Assembly (NCBI RefSeq): GCF_024346455.1
Contig: NZ_JAGQCY010000017.1
Span: 1 to 62,926 of the forward strand
DNA: 62,926 nucleotides
Reading direction: 5' to 3'
Source of the DNA: Cyanobium sp. Aljojuca 7A6
Lineage (GTDB): Bacteria > Cyanobacteriota > Cyanobacteriia > PCC-6307 > Cyanobiaceae
In this document: positions 39,741 to 48,559 of the stretch, one piece after another
Position numbering within the stretch: the stretch's first letter is position 1
How the letters are laid out: each line of letters begins with the position of its first letter
Made by a program: the position numbers and the translations under genes
The notes under the pieces: generated by a model
Told to the model about the DNA's origin: nothing
Databases searched by the model: none
Seen by the model: only the letters and a program-made list of their open reading frames with translations

Positions 39741-40598
39741 ATGGCCACCCCGGAGAGCCTGCTGAAGCTGGTGTTGGGTGGCGTCACCCTGAGTGCCGCC
39801 GTTGCCGTCGCCCCCTGCTCCGCCCTGGCCCAGAACCGTCAGCCGGCGGGCCGGCCCACCGTGTCCGTGCCGGCCTTCAAGAACACCGTGACCCAGCCCA
39901 CCTGGTGGTGGCAGGGTCCGGTGGCTGATGACCTGGCCGCCGCCCTGGCCAACGAACTCCAGGGCACCGGCACGCTGCAGGTGGTGGAGCGGCGGCAGCT
40001 GAAGGACGTCCTGTCCGAACAGGAGCTGGCCGAGCTGGGGATCGTCAAGCGAGGACCGGATGCCGCCAGCAAGGGGCAGATGCGCGGCGCGCGCTACATC
40101 GTGCTTGGCACGGTCACCTCCTACGAAACCAACGTGGAGCAGAAGCAATCGGGCAGCAGCTTCGGTCTGCTCGGCTTCGGCAAGCGCAACCAGGAGGTGG
40201 AGACCAAGGACTATGTGGCGATCGACATCCGCGTCGTGGACAGCAGCACCGGCGAGGTGATCGGTTCGCGCACCGTGGAAGGTCGGGCCAGCAACACGGC
40301 CAGCGCCAGCTCCAGCGGAGTCAATCTGCTGCCGGCGGCCGGCCTGGCCCTCTGGATGGCGCCCAACATGGGCCGCACCGGCCAGGCCCTTACCGGAGCG
40401 GCCGGCACGCTCAACTTCGGCAGCAACCAGTCTCAGGCCCAGCGGACCCCGGCCGGCAAGGCGATCCGGGCCGCCCTGATCGACGCCTCCGAGTACGTCA
40501 GTTGTGTGCTGGTGCCCCAGGGCGACTGCCTGGCGCGCTTCGAGCAGCAGGACCAGCAGCGCCGCCAGCGCACCAGGGGCGTGCTGCAACTCGATTGA
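39741..40598 (+). CDS. CsgG/LpoB-like exported protein
   Basis: A 285-residue protein with a signal peptide (MATPESLLKLVLGGVTLSAA ending CSALAQ). The mature part resembles the CsgG/LpoB/HfaB fold: TVSVPAFKNTVTQPTWWW, DDLAAALANELQGTGTLQVV ERRQLKDVL (split here) and ARYIVLGTVTSYETNV. Such proteins form outer-membrane secretion pores or activate penicillin-binding proteins. The Cys in the signal region (APCSALA) is not a good lipobox. ATG 39741 was chosen because the upstream extension is unlike a leader. Confidence 0.68.
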   Translation: MATPESLLKLVLGGVTLSAAVAVAPCSALAQNRQPAGRPTVSVPAFKNTVTQPTWWWQGPVADDLAAALANELQGTGTLQVVERRQLKDVLSEQELAELGIVKRGPDAASKGQMRGARYIVLGTVTSYETNVEQKQSGSSFGLLGFGKRNQEVETKDYVAIDIRVVDSSTGEVIGSRTVEGRASNTASASSSGVNLLPAAGLALWMAPNMGRTGQALTGAAGTLNFGSNQSQAQRTPAGKAIRAALIDASEYVSCVLVPQGDCLARFEQQDQQRRQRTRGVLQLD

Positions 40599-40652
40599 GC
40601 CCCGGATCAAGGCCCCCGGCTGCTTAGGCTGATCCCACTCAGGGGCGGGGCC

Positions 40653-41114
40653 ATGGGCCGCCACGACCACTGTTTCGGCTTTGAGGCCGACTTCGTCGGC
40701 GATCTGCGTTGCATCCCCATGGCCGTGCGGCGCAAGCTCGACCTGGTGGGCGTCAAGCTGAAGCTGAGCCACTGGGGCGACCTCAGCGACCAGGAACGGC
40801 AGCGGCTGCTGGCCTGGCCGGACGACCCCGACGCCCTGGCGGAGCTGGACCACTGGCTCGGCCAGCGCACCGCCGGTATGGCCGCCGGAGCTGCCGGCCG
40901 ACTCGAGCCCGCCTGCGGCGCCCCATGGCAGCAGGGTGAGGCTCCCCCCGAGGTGCTGCTCACCTCCTGCCAGCAGTTGGGGCTGAGGCTGCCTGCCAAC
41001 ACCTGGGGGGAGCTCGATGAGCTGCAACGCTTTGCTCTGGTGAAGCTCAGCCATCCGGGCCACGAGCACCGCAACCTGCCGCGGGCTTTCGCCGAGTTCG
41101 GCCTGTTGGCGTGA
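40653..41114 (+). CDS. narM: nitrate-reductase-associated protein NarM
   Basis: A 153-residue protein with the PF09655-type core FGFEADFVGDLRCIPMAVRR KLD (split here), LKLSHWGDLS and LVKLSHPGHEHRNLPRAFAEF. NarM is needed for assembly or activity of the cyanobacterial nitrate reductase NarB. narB itself is not in this window. It overlaps mobA by 4 bases, linking it to molybdenum-cofactor synthesis. Confidence 0.88.
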   Translation: MGRHDHCFGFEADFVGDLRCIPMAVRRKLDLVGVKLKLSHWGDLSDQERQRLLAWPDDPDALAELDHWLGQRTAGMAAGAAGRLEPACGAPWQQGEAPPEVLLTSCQQLGLRLPANTWGELDELQRFALVKLSHPGHEHRNLPRAFAEFGLLA

Positions 41115-41710
41115 GCGGCCTGCGGGCCTGCCTGCTCAGTGGCGGCGCCAGCCGCCGCATGGGCACGGACAAGGCCCTGCTGCCCCATCCCGCCGGGGGC
41201 ACCTGGCTGGAGTTCCACCTGGCCCAGCTGGCGGCCTTGCCGCTGCCGATCACCCTGGTCAGTCATCACCGGGCCCACCACGCCCTGGTCCAGTCCCTGC
41301 GGGACGGGCTGGGAGAGGCGATCACCGTCCTGGAGGAGCCGCCACCGCGGGAAGGGCCGCTGCTGGCCCTCGACCGGTTGATGCAGCACCACCCCCGCCA
41401 GGACCTGCTGCTCTGCCCGGTGGACATGCCCTGGCTGGAGACCGCCGCCCTCCAGGCCCTGGTGGCTGCCGCTATCTCTTCAGGCTCCGCGGCCATCCAC
41501 CTGGCCCACGACGGCCGGCGGCTGCAGCCGCTGCTGGGGGTCTACCCGGCCCACGCCAGCCGCTGCCAGGGGCTGCGTGCCTTCACGGCGGCGGGCGGCC
41601 GGCGGCTGCAGGATTGGCTGGCCGGAGAAGAGGTGGTGGCGGTGCTGCTGCCGCCGACGGGCCTGCGCAATGCCAACAGACCCGACGACACCACCGGCCT
41701 GTGGCCCTAG
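41111..41710 (+). CDS. mobA: molybdenum cofactor guanylyltransferase
   Basis: A 199-residue nucleotidyltransferase. ACLLSGGASRRMGTDKALL is the GTP-binding signature, and LLCPVDMPWLE carries the metal-binding Asp. It converts Moco to the bis-MGD form used by NarB and FdhF-type enzymes. It starts at GTG 41111 overlapping the narM stop (GTGA). It lies 10 bases upstream of moaA. Confidence 0.92.
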   Translation: MSGLRACLLSGGASRRMGTDKALLPHPAGGTWLEFHLAQLAALPLPITLVSHHRAHHALVQSLRDGLGEAITVLEEPPPREGPLLALDRLMQHHPRQDLLLCPVDMPWLETAALQALVAAAISSGSAAIHLAHDGRRLQPLLGVYPAHASRCQGLRAFTAAGGRRLQDWLAGEEVVAVLLPPTGLRNANRPDDTTGLWP

Positions 41711-41720
41711 CTTTCCTGCC

Positions 41721-42770
41721 ATGGCGGAGCGTCCCCTGGATCTGCATGGCCGGCCCCTGGGGGTGCTGCGGCTGTCGCTCACGGCCCGCTGCAACCTGGC
41801 CTGCCCCTACTGCTGCCCCGATGTCGAGGACGCGCCCGACCTGCTGACCCTGCCGGAACGGCTGGCCCTGGTGGAGACCACCGTGGGCCTGGGGGTGCAT
41901 ACCTTGCGCCTCACCGGCGGCGAGCCCCTGCTGCACCGGCAGCTGGAGGCGCTGATCGCGGCCCTGCAGCCGCTGCGGCGGCGTGACCCCAACGATCCCC
42001 GCGGCGTCTTGCGGGAGATCGCCCTCACCAGCAACGGCGTGCTGCTCAGTGCCGAGCGGGCCCGGCAGCTGAAGGCGGCGGGCCTCGACCGGATCACCCT
42101 CAGCCTCGATGGCACCGACGGGGCCAGCGTGGCCCGCATGGCCGGCCTGGGGGGGGCGGCCGCCGGTGGTGCTGTGCTGGAGAAGGTGCTGGCGGCGATC
42201 CGGCACGCCAGAGAGGCCGGCTTCGATCCGGCCCGCGGCGCGCTGAAGCTGAACGCGGTGATCACCCGCACCGGCAATGCCGACCAGCTGCTGCCCCTGG
42301 CGGCCCTGGCCCGGCAGCAGGGGCTGGAGCTGCGCCTGATCGAATTCATGGACGTGGGTAATCGCAACGGCTGGGCGCCGGAGCAGGTGCTGCCGGCGGC
42401 CGAGATGGTGGCCGGCATCGGGGCGGCCTGGCCGCTGGAGCCGGTGGGGCGCGCACCCCACGGCACCGCCGGCCGCTGGCGCTACCAGGATGGGGGCGGC
42501 CTCCTGGCGGTGGTGGCCTCGATCACGGCGCCCTTCTGCGGCGACTGCAACCGGCTGCGGATCACCGCCGACGGGGTGGCCTACAGCTGCCTGTTCGCTG
42601 CCACCGGCACCGACCTGAAACCCTGGCTGCGGCCCCGGCCCGAGTCGGCCCGGCTGCAGGAGGCGCTGGAAAGTTTGTGGCGGGCCCGGCGCGACCGCTG
42701 GAGCGAGGAGCGCCAGGAAGCGGCCGACCAGCGGCCGGCACCAGCGGAGATGGCCTACCTGGGGGGCTGA
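41721..42770 (+). CDS. moaA: GTP 3',8-cyclase MoaA
   Basis: A 349-residue radical SAM enzyme, first step of Moco synthesis. The N-terminal cluster is in SLTARCNLACPYCCPD and the C-terminal cluster in APFCGDCNRLRITADGVAYS CLF (split here). TLRLTGGEPLLH and the conserved C-terminal Gly-Gly (AYLGG) are present, the latter essential in characterised MoaA. It overlaps the convergent molybdoenzyme gene by 16 bases. Confidence 0.93.
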   Translation: MAERPLDLHGRPLGVLRLSLTARCNLACPYCCPDVEDAPDLLTLPERLALVETTVGLGVHTLRLTGGEPLLHRQLEALIAALQPLRRRDPNDPRGVLREIALTSNGVLLSAERARQLKAAGLDRITLSLDGTDGASVARMAGLGGAAAGGAVLEKVLAAIRHAREAGFDPARGALKLNAVITRTGNADQLLPLAALARQQGLELRLIEFMDVGNRNGWAPEQVLPAAEMVAGIGAAWPLEPVGRAPHGTAGRWRYQDGGGLLAVVASITAPFCGDCNRLRITADGVAYSCLFAATGTDLKPWLRPRPESARLQEALESLWRARRDRWSEERQEAADQRPAPAEMAYLGG

Positions 42771-45049
42771 GCGGCTCCGGGCGCTGAAGCCAGCGCCCCC
42801 CGCACCAGCACCGGCACCCGCTTGAAGGCCGGTGTGCCGCAGCGGGGGTCGATGATGGCCTTCATGATCACGTTCACCTCCGGGTAGAACATCAGCGCCG
42901 CCCCCTCGCGGATCTCGCCGGGAATGATCTCGACGCCCTCCAGGGTGCCCGCCTCCCCCTGCACCGTCACCCGCTGATGGGCCGCCAGACCGCAGCGCCG
43001 CAGGTCGGCGCGGTTCATCAGGATCGTGTGGCGGTGGGGCATGCCCCGGTAGCTGTCGCCGGCCTTGTAGACGACGGTGTTGTGCTGGCCGTAGCTGCGG
43101 GCCGTGATCAGGGCCAGCACCAGGCCGGTTTCCCCGGGCCCGAGGCCGCCGAAGTGCTCCGCCTCCGGCAGCGACAGTTCCGGCAGGGGGGTGGGCGCCA
43201 TCCGGGCCCGGCCGCTGGGGGTGGGGAAGGTCGGGGTGTCGAACAGGCGCCCCTCGACGCTGAACTCCTGCCGGGTGGCGTCGATGCGGGCGATCGGGCC
43301 GTAGCCGGGCACGGTGCGGCCGATCAGTTCCCGCACGTAGGACGGATCCTGCAGCCGCCCCCAGTCGATCGGATCGCTGCCCATCCGCCGCCGGGCCAGT
43401 TCGGCCAGGAACGCCACCTCGCTGATCAGGTCGGCGCCGCGCAGGTGGGTGGAGCCAGGCTCGTTGAGGCGCACGTAGTTGTTGCCCGATTCGGTGGTGG
43501 TGCGGTGCGGCGTCTCGAATCGGTTGAACACTGGCAGCACCAGGGTCTGGCGGGCGGCCAGGCCGTGGAAATGGCCCTGGTTGGGCTTGGTGGCCAGATA
43601 CAGGATCGTGTCGATGCGGCCCAGGGCGCGTTTGGCCTCGCCGCTGTCGGGGTTGGCGCCCCAGAGGTTGCCCCCCAGGCACAGCAGGCTGTCGATCCGG
43701 CCGGCATCGGCCGCCGCGATCAGGGCGCGGGTGTCGTAGCCGGGCACCCGGCTCAGGGGCCGGCCCAGCAGCTGCTCGAGGGCCTGCTGCATCTCCGAGC
43801 GCAGCTTGACGGTGACCCCCATCGAGCCGAAGCCCTGCACGTTGGAGTGGCCCCGGATCGGCATGGTGCCGGCCCCCGGACGGCCCACGTTGCCGCTGAG
43901 CAGGGCGGTGTTGGCGATCGCCTGCACGTTGTCGATGCCGTTGGCGTGGTGGGTGATGCCCATCGCCCAGGCGAACACCACCCCCCGGGCGCGGGCGATC
44001 ACGGTGGCGCTGTGCTCCAGTTCCTGGCGGCTGAGGCCGCAGGTGTTGGTGATCGCCTCCCAGGAGGTGCTCTCCAGCTGCGCCAGCAGCGCCTCCCAGC
44101 CCTCGGCATGGGCAGCCAGAAAGTCGCGCTTGACGGCGCCGGCCTCCAGCAGGGCCTTCTGCAGCCCCAGGAACACGGCCGTGTCGCTGCCGGGCACCGG
44201 CTGCAGGAACAGCGAGGCGATCTCCGAGCCCGCCAGCATCGAGCGGATCGGGAAGGCGGGGGAGCCGAACTTCAGCAGCCCCACCTCGATCACCGGGTTG
44301 ATCACGATCACCGTGCCGCCCCGCTGGCGGAGCTTGATCAGCTCGTTCATCAGCCGTGGGTGGTTGGCCGGGGCGTTGGAGCCCACCAGCACCACACAAT
44401 CCGCCTGCTGCAGGCTCTCCAGGCTCACCATCGAGGTGCCGGAGCCGAAGATGGCATTGAGCCCCACGGTGGAGGGGGCGTGGCAGAGGTCGGAGCAGTC
44501 GGCCAGGTTGTTGGAGCCCATGGCCCGCAGCAGCAGCTGCAGCAGGTAGGCCGCCTCGTTGGAGGAGCGCCCCGAGCTGTAGGAGGCCACCCGCTCCGGC
44601 GGGCGCCGGAAGGCGGCCTCGGCGATGGCGAACACGTCGTCCCAGCCGATGCGCTCGTAGTGGCTGCGGCCGTCGCGCAGCAGCAGGGGGTGGCTGAGGC
44701 GGCCGAGGCGGTCGGCCTCCATCGAGCAGAGCTGCTGGAGGTCCACCAGGCTGCGGCGGCCGAACACCCCCTCGCTCACCGCCGGCTGCAGCTCGGCCAT
44801 GATCGCCTCGACGCTCTTGAGGCAGCGCTGCAGCGGCTCCCCCAGCTCGTCGACGAAGCCTCCGTGCTGGCCGCCGGTGCCCCAGGCGCAGGAGAGGCAG
44901 GCGCTCTTGTGGTTGAGGGTCTGCCAGAGCTTCGGGCCCCGGGGGGTCAGGGTGGCGCGGGCCCAGCCCTCGATCAGGGGCCAGCCGCCGCCCTGGCCGG
45001 GGGTGGCCGGCTCTGGACGGGGTGCAGCTTCGGGGGCTCCAGATTCCAC
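42755..45049 (-). CDS. FdhF/YdeP-family molybdopterin oxidoreductase
   Basis: A 764-residue protein. Features are KSACLSCAWGTGGQHGGFVD near the N-terminus, ASYSSGRSSNEAAYLLQL, NLADCSDLCHAPSTVGLNA, VVLVGSNAPANHPRLMNELI, WAMGITHHANGIDNVQAI and PIRGHSNVQGFGSMG. These fit the YdeP branch of the DMSO reductase superfamily. YdeP proteins are linked to acid or stress resistance but their substrate is unknown. Only one N-terminal CxxC-like cysteine pair is visible, so a classical 4Fe-4S cluster is doubtful. It shares its genome position with narM-mobA-moaA. Confidence 0.86.
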   Translation of the reverse strand: MESGAPEAAPRPEPATPGQGGGWPLIEGWARATLTPRGPKLWQTLNHKSACLSCAWGTGGQHGGFVDELGEPLQRCLKSVEAIMAELQPAVSEGVFGRRSLVDLQQLCSMEADRLGRLSHPLLLRDGRSHYERIGWDDVFAIAEAAFRRPPERVASYSSGRSSNEAAYLLQLLLRAMGSNNLADCSDLCHAPSTVGLNAIFGSGTSMVSLESLQQADCVVLVGSNAPANHPRLMNELIKLRQRGGTVIVINPVIEVGLLKFGSPAFPIRSMLAGSEIASLFLQPVPGSDTAVFLGLQKALLEAGAVKRDFLAAHAEGWEALLAQLESTSWEAITNTCGLSRQELEHSATVIARARGVVFAWAMGITHHANGIDNVQAIANTALLSGNVGRPGAGTMPIRGHSNVQGFGSMGVTVKLRSEMQQALEQLLGRPLSRVPGYDTRALIAAADAGRIDSLLCLGGNLWGANPDSGEAKRALGRIDTILYLATKPNQGHFHGLAARQTLVLPVFNRFETPHRTTTESGNNYVRLNEPGSTHLRGADLISEVAFLAELARRRMGSDPIDWGRLQDPSYVRELIGRTVPGYGPIARIDATRQEFSVEGRLFDTPTFPTPSGRARMAPTPLPELSLPEAEHFGGLGPGETGLVLALITARSYGQHNTVVYKAGDSYRGMPHRHTILMNRADLRRCGLAAHQRVTVQGEAGTLEGVEIIPGEIREGAALMFYPEVNVIMKAIIDPRCGTPAFKRVPVLVRGALASAPGAAQPPR

Positions 45050-45076
45050 GATCCCTCGTGTGCCAAGGCGTTAACC

Positions 45077-45355
45077 CTAGGCAGAGGCTTCGGCGGCGCC
45101 AGACAGCAGCGCATCCAGCCGGCCCTGGCGCTCCAGGGCAAACAGGTCGTCGCAGCCGCCGACATGGGCGTCGTCGATGAAGGTCTGGGGCACCGAGCGG
45201 CGACCATCGCTGCCCCGGGCCACCATCGCGTCGCGGGCGTCCTCGTCGCCATCGATGACGTATTCCTCGTAGACCACGCCCTTGCGGTCGAGCAGCTGCT
45301 TGGCCCGGATGCAGAACGGGCAGAAGCGCCAGGTGTAGATCTCGACCTTGGCCAT
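45077..45355 (-). CDS. grxC: glutaredoxin (GrxC type)
   Basis: A 92-residue protein with the dithiol active site CPFC in YTWRFCPFCIRAKQLL, SVPQTFIDDAHVGGCDDLFA (cis-Pro and GSH-binding GG) and an alpha-helical end. It reduces disulfides with glutathione. The start at 45355 (MAKVEIYTW) is the usual grxC start. It is divergent from the DUF1971 gene. Confidence 0.92.
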   Translation of the reverse strand: MAKVEIYTWRFCPFCIRAKQLLDRKGVVYEEYVIDGDEDARDAMVARGSDGRRSVPQTFIDDAHVGGCDDLFALERQGRLDALLSGAAEASA

Positions 45356-45431
45356 GGAGGGGACGGTATGCGGCTGTTGAATGTGATTCTGACGACCCGC
45401 ACGCCCTCTCGTCTGTCGGAGCTGCCACGCC

Positions 45432-45758
45432 ATGCAAGCTGAGCTGCCCGGCGGCCTGACGCCCTACCAACGCACGCCCTCCTTCGACGCCGAGACCGTG
45501 CCGGCGGGTCTGCGGGCGCAGCACAGCACCAAAGCGGGGGTGTGGGCCCGGGTCGTTGTGCTGGAGGGTTCGCTGCCGTTCCGGTTTCTTGAGCCCCATG
45601 AGGAGCTGGTGCTGCTGACGCCCGAACGGCTCGGCATCGTGGCTCCCACCCAGTTGCACCAGGCTGAGCCCGGCCCCGGGGTGCGGTTCTACGTCGAGTT
45701 CCACCGGGCCGAAGTTCCGCTCAGGTCTGTTCCGTCCCCACCGCCTGGCGTGGCCTGA
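45432..45758 (+). CDS. DUF1971 (TehB/YeaR-like) protein
   Basis: A 108-residue single-domain cupin-like protein: YQRTPSFDAETVPAGLRAQH, STKAGVWARVVVLEGSLPFR and GPGVRFYVEFHRAE. The family occurs as the N-terminal part of tellurite-resistance TehB and as free-standing YeaR, which responds to nitrate and nitric oxide in enterics. The nearby narM/Moco genes make a nitrogen-oxide link attractive but unproven. It overlaps the convergent gene by 38 bases. Confidence 0.8.
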   Translation: MQAELPGGLTPYQRTPSFDAETVPAGLRAQHSTKAGVWARVVVLEGSLPFRFLEPHEELVLLTPERLGIVAPTQLHQAEPGPGVRFYVEFHRAEVPLRSVPSPPPGVA

Positions 45759-46707
45759 TGCCGTACTGGCGGCGTACCTCCTCCAGGGGCAGGGGGAAGT
45801 CGTCCCAGGGATCCCAGTCGCTGATCAGGTCGCGGCTGACGCCGAGGCCGTGCTCCAGGCCGCGGAAGATCACCTCCGGATCGGCTTGGCCGGTTTCCGC
45901 CGCCGTCACCGGGGTGGCGCCGATGCCCAGCTGGAACTGGGCCAGGGCGAACAGGATCGTGAAGAAGGGGTCGTTGCGGCCGAAGCCGGCCTGGAAGCCG
46001 AGCACGCCGCATTCCTCGCTGGCGCTGGTGCCGTAGCCGCCGAGCACGTGGCAGCAGTCGTGGCGCACCACCGGTGGGGGCGGACCGCCCAGTTCGCCGG
46101 GAACGCTGAAGCCGTTGGCCTCAATGAAGGCCAGGTAGGCGCGGCCCAGGCTGCCCTCGGGCAGTTCCGCCAGGCCGCGGTAGCGGCTGGCGAGGGCGGG
46201 ATCCTCCCGTTTCAGCAGCGAGCGGGCGATCTGCAGGGCGCCGGCGGGGCCTTCATCGCGCAGGTAGGCCGCGGCGGCCCCCCTCTGGAAGCCCCGCCGG
46301 GCGATGTCGAGGCGCACCAGGTTGAACTGGTGCTCGAGCACATGGCGGAACGCCTGCACTGGGGCCTCGTCGATCCCCAGCGTCCGGGCCGTGGCCTCGA
46401 GCCTGGCCAGGCGGGCCTCGCCCGGCGCGTCCTCGAGCAGGGCCAGCACGGTCATGCCGCGCAGGATCCGCTGGCGCCACTCGCTTTCGGGCACCGCCGC
46501 CGCCAGCTGCTCCGCCGTGAGGGGCTCCAGCGAATCGAGGGGGATGGGCAGGTGGAGCAGGTGATCACGGATGGCCGTGATCGTGCGCAGGGCGATCGGG
46601 CTGGGCGGCCCGCCCTCGGCGGCGATCGCCAGCAGGCTGCCCAGGCCGGCCCGGCCGATGGCCTCGCGGCGTTCCGGGGGCGGCTGAGCGGAGAGGAGGG
46701 GGTTCAT
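45721..46707 (-). CDS. Coq4-like zinc-motif protein
   Basis: A 328-residue helical protein. HDCCHVLGGYGTSASEE fits the HDxxH-x11-E motif of Coq4, a zinc-dependent quinone-synthesis scaffold that acts on the benzoquinone ring in mitochondria. AYLRDEGPAGALQIARSL and FHCLL-like spacing are not diagnostic. Plastoquinone synthesis in cyanobacteria does not need Coq4 as far as is known, so the function is open. ATG 46707 was chosen over an upstream start at 46818. Confidence 0.6.
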   Translation of the reverse strand: MNPLLSAQPPPERREAIGRAGLGSLLAIAAEGGPPSPIALRTITAIRDHLLHLPIPLDSLEPLTAEQLAAAVPESEWRQRILRGMTVLALLEDAPGEARLARLEATARTLGIDEAPVQAFRHVLEHQFNLVRLDIARRGFQRGAAAAYLRDEGPAGALQIARSLLKREDPALASRYRGLAELPEGSLGRAYLAFIEANGFSVPGELGGPPPPVVRHDCCHVLGGYGTSASEECGVLGFQAGFGRNDPFFTILFALAQFQLGIGATPVTAAETGQADPEVIFRGLEHGLGVSRDLISDWDPWDDFPLPLEEVRRQYGIRPRQAVGTEQT

Positions 46708-46888
46708 GGCAGAAACGGCGGCAACGTGCTGGGGTGATCCTCGCCGCAGTTCGCCGTCCATAGGGCCGATCGGTGACGGGCAGCCGGCCCGTGTCGGCCT
46801 CCCCCGGGTGCCTGACAAGCACCACCGACGGATTCAGCATGGCGACAGGGCCATCCCAGCAGACTCCCATCGCGGCAGCGTCCTCGCC

Positions 46889-48559
46889 ATGAACGATCCC
46901 TCCTCCAACGGGCCAGGCCTCAGCCGGCGTGAGGCCCTGCAGGCCGGCGCCCTTTCCGCCCTCGGTCTGCTGGCGGCGGGAGCGGGGCCCGCCGCAGCGG
47001 CGGAGCCGGCCGCCGCCGTTGTTGGCCAGGGCGCCCAGAAGGGCCTCGGCGACAAGCTGGCGCCGGACCATGGCGTGCGCGTCACCGATCGACCCAAGGA
47101 TTACGTCACACCCAAGGGGCTCAAGGTTGACCGCGAGATCATCAATTTCAGCGACATCCCTTTCCAGCTCAATGGCTACACTTTGGGCCGGCACATCGTG
47201 GTGATGCCCCAGAAGATGGGCGGCGGTGTGAACCTGATTGACCTCGGCAGCGGCCGGGCGCTGGCCTCGCTGTGGTACTGGAACTACGGGGATTACAACC
47301 CCATCAGCCACCACATCCAGGCTTTTCCAAGCTCCAATCCTTACCAGGAGTTCGAGTTCATCAACAGCTGCCAGGGCGGTATGAATTCGCTCATCTATGG
47401 CATGCCGACGGCGGTGACGGATCCGCCGCCTGGTTTCAACATGTACCGGGTTCGCTACAACGGCGATGTCCTGGAGCTGGAGGAAAATATCGCCGAGACC
47501 ACGGGACTGGGTCTGGGTGTTCACACCACCATCCGTCCCTCCGATGCCAAGAGTTACTGCATCTCCGATGGCCAGAAGGACATCTTCGCCTGGTTTGATC
47601 GTGCCTCCACCCGCGTGCTGCAGGCGTTCCGTTACGACTGGCAGGGCAACTCCCCGGAGCTGGCGGACTGCTGGACCGGTGGCGGCACCCTGCTGATCAG
47701 CCGTATCAAGCCAGACCCTACGACCGGACTGTTTGATCTGCGTGGCACCAAGGGCCTCAAGATCAACTGGGAAATGGTGCCGATGGGTGAGCTGTTCGTC
47801 CCCGAGGGTCAGATCCCCGGCCCCAACGTGCGGGCCCTCACGGGTGCCGATGCCTTCGTCTGGCACCCCGATGGCCGCTACGGTGCGGAGATCATCCGCA
47901 TGCTCGGCGGCTGCGTTGTCCACGACAGCCAAAACGGCATGGTCCCCGTGGCCTATTGCGCCTTCCCCAGTCAGTCGCCCGACACCTACACGGTGGAGCA
48001 GGTGGATAGGGACACCTGGAAAGTAGTGATCGATCGGGTGTACTCCCCGGGTCATGAACTTGGCTTCTCACCGGATGGCAACAACCTTGTGATGATGAAC
48101 AACGGGCTGGAGAACAGCGTCGGGATTTTTGACAGCTCCGATCCCGACCCCAGCCAGTGGCGCAAGATCCGGCAGATCATCGATCCCACCTGGGGCAAGC
48201 GCTATCCCAGCCCCTTCCACATGGCTTTTACACCCGACAGCAAGAAGATGTACGTGGTGGTGCTGAACCCGGCCCCGGGCCGCAGCGGCATCATGGTGGT
48301 GGATACGGCCACCTGGACGCCGATCAAGGAGCTGCAGAACATCACCCAGGACATGCAGTCCTGCACGGTCACGCCTGACGGCCAATTCCTGCTGGTGGCC
48401 GTCGGTGGCTTCCAGCGTTACGCCTCCGGCATCTTCGTGCTCGACACGGCCAAGGATGAGCCGGTGGGTTTCATCCCCAATCCAGGTGGCCACCACGACC
48501 TCACCTTGGTGCCCACCAGCGTGGAGCAACTGCGCTTCTCCCGCTCCTGTGCGATGTGA
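46889..48559 (+). CDS. Tat-exported beta-propeller protein, NosZ/thiocyanate-dehydrogenase-like
   Basis: A 556-residue protein. LSRREALQAGALSALGLLAA then AAAAE is a Tat-type signal. The mature part is a propeller with repeats such as HELGFSPDGNNLVMMNN, FHMAFTPDSKKMYVVV and CTVTPDGQFLLVAV. Candidate metal ligands are Lys109, His141/His142 (NPISHHIQAF), His212, Glu295, Asp321, His389, His444 and His535/His536 (GGHHDLTL). From memory this order and spacing resemble the tri-copper site of bacterial thiocyanate dehydrogenase, a NosZ-type propeller; one expected His near 488-492 is replaced by a DMQSC stretch. A periplasmic copper oxidoreductase is therefore inferred, substrate unknown. It is coupled to the permease gene by a GTGA overlap. 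Confidence 0.6.
   Translation: MNDPSSNGPGLSRREALQAGALSALGLLAAGAGPAAAAEPAAAVVGQGAQKGLGDKLAPDHGVRVTDRPKDYVTPKGLKVDREIINFSDIPFQLNGYTLGRHIVVMPQKMGGGVNLIDLGSGRALASLWYWNYGDYNPISHHIQAFPSSNPYQEFEFINSCQGGMNSLIYGMPTAVTDPPPGFNMYRVRYNGDVLELEENIAETTGLGLGVHTTIRPSDAKSYCISDGQKDIFAWFDRASTRVLQAFRYDWQGNSPELADCWTGGGTLLISRIKPDPTTGLFDLRGTKGLKINWEMVPMGELFVPEGQIPGPNVRALTGADAFVWHPDGRYGAEIIRMLGGCVVHDSQNGMVPVAYCAFPSQSPDTYTVEQVDRDTWKVVIDRVYSPGHELGFSPDGNNLVMMNNGLENSVGIFDSSDPDPSQWRKIRQIIDPTWGKRYPSPFHMAFTPDSKKMYVVVLNPAPGRSGIMVVDTATWTPIKELQNITQDMQSCTVTPDGQFLLVAVGGFQRYASGIFVLDTAKDEPVGFIPNPGGHHDLTLVPTSVEQLRFSRSCAM

Noticed and set aside
41583-45704. Very long minus-strand open frame (over 1300 codons) across moaA and the molybdoenzyme
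   Set aside because: Its translation is Arg/Gly/Pro/Gln-rich low complexity without motifs, and it lies antisense or out of frame to moaA, the YdeP-type gene and grxC, all of which have strong family motifs. High GC suppresses stop codons.
46807-46823. GGTGC/GCACC hairpin between the Coq4-like and propeller genes
   Set aside because: Only a 5-bp stem in GC-rich DNA; expected by chance.
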